A DNA stretch of 64,000 nucleotides from DASRBN01 sp035294305 (GCA_035294305.1 DATGLD010000030.1:1-64000), one strand, 5' to 3'; counted from the first letter of the stretch, positions 16,828 through 26,150 are shown. Notes: generated from the letters alone by a model not told the origin. Program-made: numbers and translations.

Positions 16828-18171
16828 TCAAAGTGGCAATACCAGCAACGGTATCTCCATTTCCTCTGGTGTCAGGCCACCGTGGTGACCCAGAAAATGC
16901 ATGTCAAACCTTCGTTCCTCGTGCCACCATACGGTTTCGTGTGCATAGGGGAGAATGACCAGATTGCCCGCTCGCTGTAAAAATTCTTTAGAGAGTTGCT
17001 GAGAGCCAAAGAATTGCTGTTCTACCAGGAGCTGTGTAGGATATATTTCCGCTCTTCCCGCGAGCTGTTTTTGTAGGAAAGCCAGCGCCTCGTCCAACAC
17101 ATCCTCCCGCACGTGCAAAAACATATCGCGTGCTGAACCTGCAGGAACCAGGAAATTTCCGCGCCCATTCGTGCGCAGGTAACGCTCGATGCCGGGAGCG
17201 TGGCGGTTGAGATAAAACGTCCTCTTAGGGTCGACCTCAATTTGCCCATGATCGGCGGTCATGATAAGCAGGGTGTCCGGGCTATTGCTGCGTGTTGTCT
17301 TATAAAAAATCACATCCATAGCGGTCAAGAATCTATCCATGACCACTTCAAACTGGCGAGAATGGGGGCCGTAAAGGTGACAGATTGCATCGATCTTGTC
17401 GAAGTACAAAAAATAATAGCAAGGGGCAGTTTTTTCGGAGATGATAAGTTCTGCCAGTTGTGTAAGCGCCTCTATGATTGTTCTGTAAGGTACAACTGTA
17501 GCTCCTCGATAGACGATATCGGAGTAGGTGGACGGTGTGTAGGCCTGATTCTGGAAAATGTAGGAATGGATGCCGTGTCTTTGCAAGCGGCGATAAAAGG
17601 TCTGGCGGGGAAAGAAAGCCTCCGATGGGATGCCGGAGCGTTTCAAAGAATCGCGTTCTCTATCTCCCGCGTAAGAGAAGAGCAGGGGTGTAATCACTTC
17701 ATCGACAAGCGGCTCGAAGTAATTCCATTCGTAGACACCGCTCTGGCCGACGTTCAAGCCGGTATGAATGCATGTGACGTGCGCGGCCGTAGTCGAGGGG
17801 AATTGCGAAGTCAGCTGTGAGGCGATGCCGTATTTTAGCACGGTTTTGAGGAAGTCGTATCGCTCCGCGTACTTCTCGAAGAATCGCCAGCCGAAGGCAT
17901 CAATAAAAAAGAGGATCACCTTGTTATAGTGGGTGGGCAGGCCGCCAAACACATCTGCTGGGAAGCCATTTTGTCCTTTGCCGCTTAAAAGGAACTCAAT
18001 CGTTTGTGGCAGGTTGGCGAAGCAGTAGGAATCATAGAGAGGCCTCACGAATCTCGAGGAGAACTTCGCGTTATATACCGCGTTCAGAGAAGCCGAGTTG
18101 AGCATAGCCGCACCTGCTCTCGGGTCAAGGGTAGATATCGTAGAATCTACATACGTGTTTGTGCTGAACAC
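16828..18171 (-). CDS. Type I phosphodiesterase / nucleotide pyrophosphatase-like protein (alkaline phosphatase superfamily)
   Basis: 447 residues. Metal-site motifs are visible: FFIDAFGWRFF (first Asp), SQFPSTTAAHVTC (nucleophile Thr), YFDKIDAICHLYGPHS (Asp and His), MTADHGQ (Asp-His) and MHFLGHHGG (His). Family members cleave phosphodiesters, nucleotide sugars or phosphonate esters; the substrate here is unknown. No signal peptide is clear, so it may be cytoplasmic. It is transcribed alone. Confidence 0.85.
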   Translation of the reverse strand: MFSTNTYVDSTISTLDPRAGAAMLNSASLNAVYNAKFSSRFVRPLYDSYCFANLPQTIEFLLSGKGQNGFPADVFGGLPTHYNKVILFFIDAFGWRFFEKYAERYDFLKTVLKYGIASQLTSQFPSTTAAHVTCIHTGLNVGQSGVYEWNYFEPLVDEVITPLLFSYAGDRERDSLKRSGIPSEAFFPRQTFYRRLQRHGIHSYIFQNQAYTPSTYSDIVYRGATVVPYRTIIEALTQLAELIISEKTAPCYYFLYFDKIDAICHLYGPHSRQFEVVMDRFLTAMDVIFYKTTRSNSPDTLLIMTADHGQIEVDPKRTFYLNRHAPGIERYLRTNGRGNFLVPAGSARDMFLHVREDVLDEALAFLQKQLAGRAEIYPTQLLVEQQFFGSQQLSKEFLQRAGNLVILPYAHETVWWHEERRFDMHFLGHHGGLTPEEMEIPLLVLPL

Positions 18172-18486
18172 AGTATATCACGAAATTAAACTAGCTCATG
18201 CAATCTCTTTTGCAGATGGCTCCTTTCGCAATGAAAGAGGCATTTGAGCAAGAGGACAGGCGCCTGTCCATGCAGCGTGCAAATATGGAGGCAAGAATCA
18301 GCATCTTTTGCCATATTTGCACCCCGGACAAAGAGGAGAGGGTTGCAGTAGCCCGGCTTAAGGTATTAAAATTTTGTTAGAAATCGGAAGAACACGTCCT
18401 GAACTCTTTTCATCTACGTGGTTATGTTGTATCATTGCGTAGCACAGCTTTTAGGGGACATGCTGCCTTGTCTGTAGGAAAGTAGG
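18172..18486. other. Intergenic region with two inverted repeats
   Basis: The region between divergent genes has a 16-bp perfect palindrome (GGACAGGCGCCTGTCC, 18254-18269). An 11-bp inverted repeat follows (TGCAAATATGG, 18278-18288, with 18311-18321). Both could be regulator sites or folded RNA. No clear -35/-10 pair is found. Confidence 0.4.
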
Positions 18487-20004
18487 ATGAACGCCCAGAC
18501 TCAGACATATACTGTTCCAGGCTCGTTACGTCAACCGAACGCTATGCTCGACTCCTTGCAGGGAATATTACAGCGGGCTCTCAGGTCATCGAGCACGCTA
18601 TCCCTCAAGGCGGCTTCTGTAGTTCGTGGTCGCGGGGTGTATCTGATAGACAACAATGCCGAACGAGCCCAATATGTAGCCTCGCTCCTGGTATCGGTAG
18701 GCTATCGTGCTATGATAGTGGCCAGTACCTTAGATGCCTTTACTCACTTTCTCCAGGGTACGTTTGTCCCAATGGCGGTTATTGCTCTGCAAGAAGAGAC
18801 GAATCAGCGCTTTTTCCTCAATCGCCTTACCAGGCAAATTCTTGACAAGTACGAATGGGAGATACTCTTCGTGCGCCTGCTCTTGTCGCCATCAGATCAA
18901 TTTTTGCCGCGCACCACTCCGCCATTAGCTCCCTTGCAATCCTCTAGCCCCTTACCGTCCTCAACAACGAGACCTTTACCGCCTTTACAATCACCACGAA
19001 TAACCGGCAAGCCTGATCAATCTACGCTCTACACGCAAACGACGGCGCCTTTACCTCGTTTGCCCGCGGCTCCGGCCAGCCCGATAGAAGAAAAAAAACT
19101 TTCCCGGCAGGTACAGGAAAAAGTCCTCTCAAAGCAGGAAAGTAAAGAAAAGCTCTTGCTGGAGGGAGAAAGCCTGGGTCGCTACCAGGTATATGAGTCG
19201 CGTGGCGGTGGCTCACTGTGTACGGTTTATCGGGCGTATGACCGCATGCGAGAACTGGATGTTGGGCTGAAAGTTATTCCAACCAGTACCATCACCTATC
19301 AAATCAACGAGGGATCAACCGAGCTGCCCAACTTCTTCCAGCCTGAAGTAGATCTGCTCGCCGACTTGAAGCATCCACATATTCTGCCCATCATCCATAT
19401 TGGAAAATCCTATGTAAGCGGCCAACCATTTTTCTACAAAACCACGCGCTACTGTCCCGAAGGCGCGCTCGACGCGTGGTTGCTCCAGCACGGCTCTAAA
19501 ATGTTCGCTCCGCGCGAGGTTCTTGGTATTCTGCTCCAACTGGCCGACGCGCTTCGTTTTATCCATGAGCGTCAAAAGTTGTACTGCAACTTCAAGCTGT
19601 CAAATATTCTGGTACTGAACGAGACAGGAAGTATGCCCGGCCTCAATGTAGCGCTGGTCGATTTTGCTTTTGAACATGATGGGGTCTGCTATGCGAGGAC
19701 CTCGGTAAACTACCGCTACATGGCCCCTGAACAATTTGATGGCCAGTCTTCTCAAGCTTCAGAGCAATATGGCCTGGCCGCAGTCATCTACGAACTGCTT
19801 ACCAAACGCCCTCCCTTTCAGGGCAATTCGGAGCAGATCATGAGGCGCATGCACGCGAACATGCAGACTCAACCTCCTTCCACCCTCAACCCGGAGATTT
19901 CTCCCATGCTCAATAAAGTGATGCTGCGCGCCCTGGCAAAAAGGCCGGAGGAACGTTATGCGTCCGTCGTCGAATTTGCGCAGGCTTTCCAGCGCTATGT
20001 GTAG
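18487..20004 (+). CDS. Degenerate response-receiver plus Ser/Thr kinase-like protein (probable pseudokinase)
   Basis: 505 residues. Residues about 45-140 resemble a receiver-like fold (VYLIDNNAERAQYVASLLVSVGY) without a clear phospho-acceptor. A Pro-rich linker follows (about 145-205). From about 235 a protein-kinase fold is clear: a Gly-rich loop (RGGGSLCTVYRAYD), a Lys in GLKVIP, MAPEQFDG and YGLAAVIYELLTKRPPF. The catalytic loop reads LYCNFKLSN, so the HRD Asp is replaced by Asn (about residue 368), and DFG reads DFA. Kinase activity is therefore doubtful, and a scaffold or sensor role is likelier. There is no membrane helix. The gene stands alone. Confidence 0.8.
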   Translation: MNAQTQTYTVPGSLRQPNAMLDSLQGILQRALRSSSTLSLKAASVVRGRGVYLIDNNAERAQYVASLLVSVGYRAMIVASTLDAFTHFLQGTFVPMAVIALQEETNQRFFLNRLTRQILDKYEWEILFVRLLLSPSDQFLPRTTPPLAPLQSSSPLPSSTTRPLPPLQSPRITGKPDQSTLYTQTTAPLPRLPAAPASPIEEKKLSRQVQEKVLSKQESKEKLLLEGESLGRYQVYESRGGGSLCTVYRAYDRMRELDVGLKVIPTSTITYQINEGSTELPNFFQPEVDLLADLKHPHILPIIHIGKSYVSGQPFFYKTTRYCPEGALDAWLLQHGSKMFAPREVLGILLQLADALRFIHERQKLYCNFKLSNILVLNETGSMPGLNVALVDFAFEHDGVCYARTSVNYRYMAPEQFDGQSSQASEQYGLAAVIYELLTKRPPFQGNSEQIMRRMHANMQTQPPSTLNPEISPMLNKVMLRALAKRPEERYASVVEFAQAFQRYV

Positions 20005-20045
20005 GGAGAGCCCCTGGTGCCTGTCCTGGGCATCTAGCCGGCCCC

Positions 20046-20074
20046 TTACGCGCTCCCAGGCTATCTGTTATAAT
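20046..20074 (+). promoter_or_regulatory. Promoter of the acyl-CoA dehydrogenase cluster
   Basis: TTACGC (20046-20051), a 17-bp spacer and a perfect TATAAT (20069-20074). The 190-nt leader contains a CTTATCC-GTGG-GGATAAG hairpin (about 20114-20131), a possible regulator or RNA structure. Confidence 0.6.
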
Positions 20075-20267
20075 AGAGTCACAAATATATGCTCTACTCA
20101 GTAGAATATCCTTCTTATCCGTGGGGATAAGGATTAGTTGCGCAAGGCCAGAAGCCTTATTACGAGATATACGCCGGATGGAAACGCTTTTTAAGCTCTT
20201 CCATAAATTTGCTCGCATTGACTCTTGACCAGACCCTATTCACCCCAGAAAGGATGGATCGCCAGCC

Positions 20268-21413
20268 ATGGATTTTGAACTGCCGGAAGAGCATCAACTG
20301 GCTTATGAAAGCGCGTTTGCTTTTGCGCAAGATGAAATCAAACCACATAATAAGGAGATCGAACGTACAGACGACTTTCCCTCCTGGATCTGGAAACGAC
20401 TGGCCGAGCAGGGCTATACTGGCATAGCCATCCCCGAAGAGTATGGCGGCAGCGGTGGCGATTTCCTGATGGCAGCGCTGGTGGCTCGCGCCATCGGACG
20501 CGCGAATGGCTCCATTTCGATGTCTTACGGGGCGCATTTGAATCTCTGTGCCCATAACATTCTGCGCAATGGCACTGAAGAACAAAAACAAAGATACCTT
20601 CCTAAACTCACGAGCACCCAGATGATCGGTGCTCTGGCTCTCACCGAACCGAATGCGGGCTCCGACGCTATGGGCATCCAGATGACGGCGCGGCCAACTG
20701 AGGGCGGCTACCTGCTCAACGGCACTAAAATGTTCATTACGAATGGCCCGATTGCCGGCCTGCTGATCGTCTATGCCAAAACGCGACCGGAGGCTGGCAG
20801 TCGCGGCATCACGGCCTTCATTTTTGAGACGAAGACACCCGGTTTCTATGTCGCGCGCAAATTGAGCAAACTGGGTATGCATGGCTCACCGACGGGCGAA
20901 CTGGTCTTCGAGAATGCCTTCGTGCCCGAAGAAAATGTGCTGGGCAAGGTCAATGAGGGCTTCAAGGTCGTGATGAGCGGGCTCGATCTCGAACGGGCCT
21001 TTTACGCGGTCAGTATGGTTGGTGGCATCGAAGCCGCATTGGAGGTCTCCATCAAATATGCGAAGGAGCGCGAGCAATTTGGCCAGCCCATCGCCAATTT
21101 CCAGCTCATTCAGGCCAAGATCGCAGAGATGTATACCGACCTGGAAGCGGCGCGTCTGATGGCGCACCGCTGCATGTGGCTGGCACAGCAGGGCAAGCGC
21201 GTCAGCAAAGAAGCCGCCGCGGCGCTACTCTTCTCGGCCCGTGCTGCCATGCGCGCCGCGGATGAGGCGTTGCAGATTCATGGCGGTTGGGGCTATCTAA
21301 CGGACTTCGAGGTTGAAAAAATGTGGCGCAATGCCAAACTCGGCGAGATCGGCGCCGGAACGAACGAGATTCGCCTGCTGCTGATCGCCAGAGAACTGCT
21401 TGGTATGAGGTAA
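20268..21413 (+). CDS. Acyl-CoA dehydrogenase
   Basis: 381 residues, normal length. Family motifs: ALTEPNAGSDAMG (FAD/substrate loop), MFITNGPIAGL, YAKEREQFGQPIANFQLIQ and the C-terminal QIHGGWGYLTDFEVEKMWRNAKLGEIGAGTNEI. It is an FAD enzyme that forms the 2,3-double bond of an acyl-CoA and passes electrons to ETF. The AtuA genes and carboxyltransferase downstream point to branched substrates such as isovaleryl-CoA or citronellyl-CoA, not straight-chain beta-oxidation. That is inference from context. First gene of the cluster; 3 bp separate it from the AtuA gene. Confidence 0.9.
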   Translation: MDFELPEEHQLAYESAFAFAQDEIKPHNKEIERTDDFPSWIWKRLAEQGYTGIAIPEEYGGSGGDFLMAALVARAIGRANGSISMSYGAHLNLCAHNILRNGTEEQKQRYLPKLTSTQMIGALALTEPNAGSDAMGIQMTARPTEGGYLLNGTKMFITNGPIAGLLIVYAKTRPEAGSRGITAFIFETKTPGFYVARKLSKLGMHGSPTGELVFENAFVPEENVLGKVNEGFKVVMSGLDLERAFYAVSMVGGIEAALEVSIKYAKEREQFGQPIANFQLIQAKIAEMYTDLEAARLMAHRCMWLAQQGKRVSKEAAAALLFSARAAMRAADEALQIHGGWGYLTDFEVEKMWRNAKLGEIGAGTNEIRLLLIARELLGMR

Positions 21414-21416
21414 GGC

Positions 21417-22781
21417 ATGAAATCTGTGCGCATCGCCGGAGGACTCGGCTTTTACGGCGACTCGTGGCGCCCGCTTCGCGCGAGCATTGAGCGTGGCAAT
21501 GTGCGATATGTTGCGTCCGATCATCTCGCGGAATTGACGCTGGCAATTCTCCAGAAAGATCGCCAGCGCGATCCCAGCCTGGGCTATACGCGGGATCTCA
21601 TCCCTCTGTTGCTAGATCTGCTTCCTATAGCCATCCCACGCGGTATTAAATTCATTCTGAACGCGGGCGGGCTGAATCCGCTGGGGGCGCGTGAGGTGTT
21701 GCTGGGTGCGCTCAAAAAAGCCGGCCTCAGGCTAAGAGTGGGCGTTGTGCTGGGGGATTCGGTTCTGGAGCGCCTCGATGAATTGCAGGAGGCAGGTGTT
21801 TCCCTGGCACATATGGATACAGGCGAAGACATAGCCAGTGTGCGCCAGCGCCTGTTATTCGCCAGCGCGTATCTGGGAGCGCGACCAATTGTTGAGGCTT
21901 TGAAAGCGGGAGCGGATATTGTGCTGACCGGTCGCGTTGCGGATGCTGCGCTCTTCCTGGCGCCGATGGTTCATGAACTGGGCTGGCGTTGGGATGATTG
22001 GGATAAGCTGGCGCAGGGAATAGTGGTTGGGCACCTGCTGGAGTGCAGCGGGCAGGCCACAGGCGGCAATTTCGGCGGCGATTGGCGCTCTATTCCCGAC
22101 CTTGCGCATATCGGCTACCCTATCGCGGAAGTGTGGGAGAACGGGGATGCGGTTATCAGCAAGGCTCCTGGCACGGGAGGGCGCGTCAATTTCGATACAC
22201 TGCGCGAGCAATTATTGTATGAAGTGCATGATCCGCGCCATTACCTGACGCCGGATGTTGATGTCGATATGACCATATTGCGCCTGCAAGAAATCGGCCC
22301 TGACGAGGTACTTGTCGCCGGAGCAACTGGACGGCCAGCGCCGGCTATGCTCAAGATTGTGGCCGGCTATGAAGATGGGGTCATGGGACAGGCCATGATC
22401 GGTTATGCGTGGCCCGATGCGCTGGCGAAGGCGCAGGCCGCGGCGCAAATCATTCAGCAGCAGATGACCGAAATCGGTCTCCAACCGGATGAAACCATTG
22501 TCGAATACCTGGGGTACAACTCTATCCATGGCCCGCTTGCCGATCCCACTCATATTGATGATTTGAACGAAGTTTATTTGCGCATTGCTATTCGTTGTAA
22601 GGATCGGCGCGAGGCCGCGAAACTAGGACGCCTCTTTCCGCCCCTGGCGCTCAGCGGCCCGCCGTTCATCGGTGGGGCAGGCGGAATGATGGAGCCGCGA
22701 GGATTGCTCGGCATCTGGCCCACGCTTGCCCCGCGCGACATCATCGAAGAATACGTGCGTGTGAGCGTGGAGGAGTCATGA
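21417..22781 (+). CDS. AtuA-family (DUF1446) protein
   Basis: 454 residues. Typical opening VRIAGGLGFYGDSW, then YVASDHLAEL, IKFILNAGGLNP, VLTGRVADAALFLAPMVHELGW and LLECSGQATGGNFGGDW. AtuA is needed for acyclic terpene (citronellol/geraniol) use in Pseudomonas; its chemistry is unclear, possibly a hydratase or lyase step on geranyl-CoA-type intermediates. It overlaps the small next gene as ATGA. Many relatives carry that small domain fused at their C-terminus, so the protein is naturally split here. Confidence 0.85.
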   Translation: MKSVRIAGGLGFYGDSWRPLRASIERGNVRYVASDHLAELTLAILQKDRQRDPSLGYTRDLIPLLLDLLPIAIPRGIKFILNAGGLNPLGAREVLLGALKKAGLRLRVGVVLGDSVLERLDELQEAGVSLAHMDTGEDIASVRQRLLFASAYLGARPIVEALKAGADIVLTGRVADAALFLAPMVHELGWRWDDWDKLAQGIVVGHLLECSGQATGGNFGGDWRSIPDLAHIGYPIAEVWENGDAVISKAPGTGGRVNFDTLREQLLYEVHDPRHYLTPDVDVDMTILRLQEIGPDEVLVAGATGRPAPAMLKIVAGYEDGVMGQAMIGYAWPDALAKAQAAAQIIQQQMTEIGLQPDETIVEYLGYNSIHGPLADPTHIDDLNEVYLRIAIRCKDRREAAKLGRLFPPLALSGPPFIGGAGGMMEPRGLLGIWPTLAPRDIIEEYVRVSVEES

Positions 22782-23095
22782 AAAAACGGTTATTGCAGCT
22801 TGCTCATGCTCGTTCGGGGGATAAGGGCGACAAGGCCGATATCAGCCTCTTCGCGCCTGATGAGGCGACCTATCACCTTTTGGTACGGGAGGCCACAGCA
22901 GAACGCGTACAGGCCCACTTCAATGGCATGATAACGGGAAAGGTTGAGCGCTTCGAGGTGCCGAATGTGCTGGCGCTCAAATACGTCCTGCACGGTGCGC
23001 TCAATGGCGGGGCGTCGCGCTCACTGCGCAGCGATGCTCTCGGCAAATCTCTCTCGTCGGCGCTGCTACGGATGGAGATTGAGGGAATAGATTGA
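22778..23095 (+). CDS. AtuA C-terminal-like small domain protein
   Basis: 105 residues beginning LLQLAHARSGDKGDKADISLF, the hallmark of the small alpha/beta domain found at the C-terminus of long AtuA proteins, and ending in VLHGALNGGASRSLRSD. It starts inside the stop of the preceding AtuA gene (ATGA), so the two chains are made together and presumably assemble. Confidence 0.8.
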   Translation: MKKRLLQLAHARSGDKGDKADISLFAPDEATYHLLVREATAERVQAHFNGMITGKVERFEVPNVLALKYVLHGALNGGASRSLRSDALGKSLSSALLRMEIEGID

Positions 23096-23187
23096 CACTG
23101 ATCAGCTCCTTTCTATGTGCGGAGTGGAGCAGAGAACAGATTATCAGCTTTACGCAAAAGGAATTATGAAGAAGGATACATCGCCTC

Positions 23188-24720
23188 ATGGCAAGTAAAG
23201 ATGAGCAACTGGCGGCCGAGATCGAGCGCATCAAAAAAGGTGGAGCGGAAAAATACCATATCCGCAATCGGGAGCAGAAGAAGCTATTCGCGCGCGACCG
23301 CCTCAAACTGCTGCTGGATGATGGCAAGATCGAATTCGAGGATGGGATGTTTGCCGAATGCCAGAATCCTGAGCTACCCTCTGATGGCAATATTACTGGC
23401 GTCGGGCGCATTTATGGACGGCCGGTAGCTTTCAGCGCGTCCGATTCGACGGTCAAGGCGGGGTCGGCGGGGGAAAAGTCGGTGCAGAAGAACCTGCGCA
23501 TCCAGGAAATGGCGATGCAGATGCGCATCCCCATGTTCTACCTGATCGACTCAGCAGGAGCGCGCATCACCGACCAGATTCGCCTGTTTCCTGGCCGTAA
23601 CCAGGGTGGGCGCACTTTTTACAACCAGATTAAGATGTCCGGCGTGGTGCCGCAAATCTCGATCATGTTTGGGCCCTCACCGGCGGGCGCGGCCTATACC
23701 CCGGCTTTTGCCGATATCGCGATTATGGTCGAGGGCAATGCCAGCGCCTATCTCGGTTCGCCGCGCATGGCCGAGATGGTGACGCGCGAGAAGGTCACGC
23801 TTGAGGAGATGGGAGGCGCGCGTATGCACTGCACTGTTTCCGGCCTCGGCGACTTCCTGGCTGAAAGCGAAGAGGATGCTATTCGCATCGCGCGCGAGTA
23901 CTTCCGCTATATGCCGCAGAATTACCTGGAGAAACCAGCGGATAGCGAACCTGTCCCGCCCGCCAGCAATCGACCGCTCAAAGACATCGTACCGGAAGCC
24001 CAAAATAAGCCCTTTAACATGTATGACTTCATCCATTCGCTGATCGATGGTGGTAGCTTCCTGGAGGTCAAAAAGCTCTTTGCTCCCGAACTGATTACTG
24101 GTTATGCGCGCCTGGGTGGGCGCGTAATCGGCATTGTTGCCAATCAGCCGCGTGTTAAGGGCGGCGTGCTGTTCACCGATTCGTCCGATAAGGGCACGCG
24201 CTTCGTCAATACCTGTAACGCCTTCAACATTCCCCTGCTCTTCCTGGCCGATGTCTCCGGTTTCATGATCGGTTCTGCCGTCGAACGAGCCGGGATCATT
24301 CGTCATGGCGCCAAGTTCATCGCCGCCGTCTCTCAAGCTGTTGTGCCAAAAATCTCGGTTATCGTGCGCAAGTGCTATGGCGCCGGACTGTATGCGATGG
24401 CGGGTCCTGCCTTTGGCACCGACGCAGTGCTGGCGCTGCCAACCGCCCAGATAGCCGTGATGGGTCCCGAAGCCGCCATTAATGCCGTCTACGCCAACCA
24501 GATCGCCGCCCTGCCCGAAGAGGAACGCGAGCCATTCCGTAAGATGATGGAGGCGCGCTACGCCGAAGATATCGATATTTTTCGCCTGGCCTCTGAGTTG
24601 ATCGTGGACACTATCACGCCTTTCGAGTCTCTACGCTACGAGCTGATTACGCGTTACAGCATTTACCAGACGAAAGAGGCGCGTTTCTCGGAGTGCCGGA
24701 ACCCTATTTATCCGGTGTGA
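23188..24720 (+). CDS. Acyl-CoA carboxylase beta subunit (carboxyltransferase)
   Basis: 510 residues, with both crotonase-type halves. N-half: FYLIDSAGARITDQIRLFPGR, FGPSPAGAAYTPAFAD and MGGARMHCTVSGLGD. C-half: PLLFLADVSGFMIGSAVERAGIIRHGAK and YGAGLYAMAGPAFGTD. It moves the carboxyl group from carboxybiotin to an acyl-CoA. The SGFM and ARITDQ patterns with AtuA neighbours suggest methylcrotonyl-CoA or geranyl-CoA carboxylase, as in leucine or acyclic terpene degradation; propionyl-CoA cannot be excluded. The partner biotin carboxylase is not in the window, and a free biotin carrier lies at 25460. Confidence 0.88.
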   Translation: MASKDEQLAAEIERIKKGGAEKYHIRNREQKKLFARDRLKLLLDDGKIEFEDGMFAECQNPELPSDGNITGVGRIYGRPVAFSASDSTVKAGSAGEKSVQKNLRIQEMAMQMRIPMFYLIDSAGARITDQIRLFPGRNQGGRTFYNQIKMSGVVPQISIMFGPSPAGAAYTPAFADIAIMVEGNASAYLGSPRMAEMVTREKVTLEEMGGARMHCTVSGLGDFLAESEEDAIRIAREYFRYMPQNYLEKPADSEPVPPASNRPLKDIVPEAQNKPFNMYDFIHSLIDGGSFLEVKKLFAPELITGYARLGGRVIGIVANQPRVKGGVLFTDSSDKGTRFVNTCNAFNIPLLFLADVSGFMIGSAVERAGIIRHGAKFIAAVSQAVVPKISVIVRKCYGAGLYAMAGPAFGTDAVLALPTAQIAVMGPEAAINAVYANQIAALPEEEREPFRKMMEARYAEDIDIFRLASELIVDTITPFESLRYELITRYSIYQTKEARFSECRNPIYPV

Positions 24721-25189
24721 CTCTCTTGACCCACCACCTGCCAATCGCTCTTCCAGCCGCTCCTCCCAGCATAGCAAACAGCGTTCCCACTGCATTCAGG
24801 AACAATACTAGAAAGATGAATATCGAAATAACAATGCTCACAAGTCCAGGGTAATAGCGGCTAGAAGGCGCAGGATGAGGGGGATTCAGCACAAGCGCGC
24901 TAATGATAACCAGTAGCACAACAGCAGTGGCAATGCATCCCATTACAAACGCGGCGGTGGCTCCTGCCAGTGGCCGCTCACTACGCCCCGTCGTCAGAAT
25001 CCCTGCTAACATTCCAAACACAGCGTAGAGCGCAAGCCCCGGCCAGAATGAGGCATTCAATGCGAGGTTGGTGCCAAAACGGGACAGCCCTGACATGTAG
25101 AGCAACAGTTGGAGCAGGCCAAGTACAATACCAGGGCCGATTTGTAGCAGCAAACGAGTCAGGCGCGAGGGATTGTTACGGGTTTGCAT
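24704..25189 (-). CDS. Small four-helix membrane protein, unknown function
   Basis: 161 residues with about four hydrophobic helices (near 11-32, 48-66, 78-102 and 113-140), a basic N-terminus and a Gly/Arg-rich tail. No family is recognised. It is convergent with the carboxyltransferase and overlaps its 3' end by 17 bp. Confidence 0.65.
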   Translation of the reverse strand: MQTRNNPSRLTRLLLQIGPGIVLGLLQLLLYMSGLSRFGTNLALNASFWPGLALYAVFGMLAGILTTGRSERPLAGATAAFVMGCIATAVVLLVIISALVLNPPHPAPSSRYYPGLVSIVISIFIFLVLFLNAVGTLFAMLGGAAGRAIGRWWVKRVTPDK

Positions 25190-25459
25190 GATGCTCGTGC
25201 TCCTCTCTGGCTTATATTTATCCTGATTCTAAGTTTTGGTACCCTCGAGTCAAGGCAAACGCGTTGTAGGATATGCGGAGGTCTATATATACTACGCGAT
25301 TCCGGATGCAGACCTCCCCGCTGAGGGAGAATTCATAGGACTGCAGCCATCTTGCTGAGAAAAACGGAAAGGAATATAATGGCGATGTTGGCTCCTATTC
25401 CTCTCAGGCTGGGGTAGAGAGCCACAAGAGAGCAATGGCAGAGAGGAAAACAGGCAAGC

Positions 25460-25672
25460 GTGAAGCGTATCGTATCCAACATGGCCGGGGTGGTCTTAGA
25501 GTTCCTGGTCAAACCCGGCGAACAGATTAGCATTGACCAGGATGTTGTGATGCTGGAATCCATGAAGATGCAGATTCCTGTCCAAGCCACCGTCAACGGA
25601 ATGGTGAAAACCCTCAAAGTCAACGAGGGTGATTTTGTGAATGAAGGGGATGTGCTGCTGGAAGTAGAGTGA
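25460..25672 (+). CDS. Biotin carboxyl carrier (biotinyl/lipoyl-attachment) protein
   Basis: 70 residues forming one biotinyl domain: SNMAGVVLEFLVKPGE, the biotinylated Lys in MLESMKMQIP (about residue 35), and VNEGDFVNEGDVLLEV. It carries carboxybiotin between a biotin carboxylase and a carboxyltransferase, most likely the one encoded upstream. GTG 25460 is the likely start; the ribosome site (GAGAGG) is weak. It is separated from the carboxylase operon by an oppositely oriented membrane gene and 270 bp with nothing else recognised. Confidence 0.9.
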   Translation: MKRIVSNMAGVVLEFLVKPGEQISIDQDVVMLESMKMQIPVQATVNGMVKTLKVNEGDFVNEGDVLLEVE

Positions 25673-25728
25673 AAAGTATCTTTCCTGCTTACCCCGGTGT
25701 TCCAGTTGAAGGCCGATCAGGTTCAGGG

Positions 25729-25814
25729 CGGAGGAGGTGGGATTCGAACCCACGGAGGCTATTCACCTCACACGATTTCCAGTCGTGCCCACTAGGCCAC
25801 TATGGGACTCCTCC
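25729..25814 (-). tRNA. tRNA-Ser (anticodon GGA)
   Basis: Class II tRNA of 86 nt: acceptor GGAGGAG with CTCCTCC, discriminator G as in serine tRNAs, anticodon loop CTGGAAA (GGA), long variable arm and GGGTTCGAATCCC T-arm. CCA is not encoded. It lies 47 bp downstream of a second tRNA-Ser. Confidence 0.95.
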
Positions 25815-25861
25815 ATGTTAGCCGGCCCCATCGTATGTCATGGATGTGAGGCAGGCCGGGG

Positions 25862-25946
25862 CGGAGAGAGTGGGATTCGAACCCACGAGGGCTCTCGCCC
25901 TACCGCTTTTCGAGAGCGGCACATTCGACCACTCTGACATCTCTCC
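25862..25946 (-). tRNA. tRNA-Ser (anticodon CGA)
   Basis: Class II tRNA of 85 nt: acceptor GGAGAGA with TCTCTCC, discriminator G, anticodon loop CTCGAAA (CGA), long variable arm and GGGTTCGAATCCC T-arm. It is upstream of tRNA-Ser(GGA) on the same strand, so they probably form one transcript. Confidence 0.95.
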
Positions 25947-26010
25947 GCCGCCAAGTATAGCATATCTCATAGAGTAAGGCAAGCATTTGCAGGACGAGGG
26001 AATATAGCGC

Positions 26011-26137
26011 CTGCCATCCACTCATAATTCTTGCAGCGGGCCTACGGCCCGTCAGGACGGGAGGGGAAGCAAGCGGGGACACCCCGCACCCCGGCAGGGG
26101 TGAAACCCCTGCACCCCGAGTTATGAGTGGATGTCAG
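26011..26137 (+). mobile_element. 127-bp MITE-like element, copy 2
   Basis: Same element and orientation as copy 1; it is identical over 127 bp to the reverse complement of copy 3. It is flanked by a 10-bp direct repeat AATATAGCGC (26001-26010 and 26138-26147). Three internal perfect hairpins are visible: CGGGCC/GGCCCG, GCGGGG/CCCCGC and GCAGGGGT/ACCCCTGC. The right duplication ends 3 bp before the TTGACA of the next promoter. Confidence 0.93.
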
Positions 26138-26150
26138 AATATAGCGCACA

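Noticed and set aside
20017..20045. Short repeat CCTGGTGCCTGTCC, also near 50318
   Set aside because: Only 14 bp shared, without inverted ends or duplications; may be chance or a tiny remnant.
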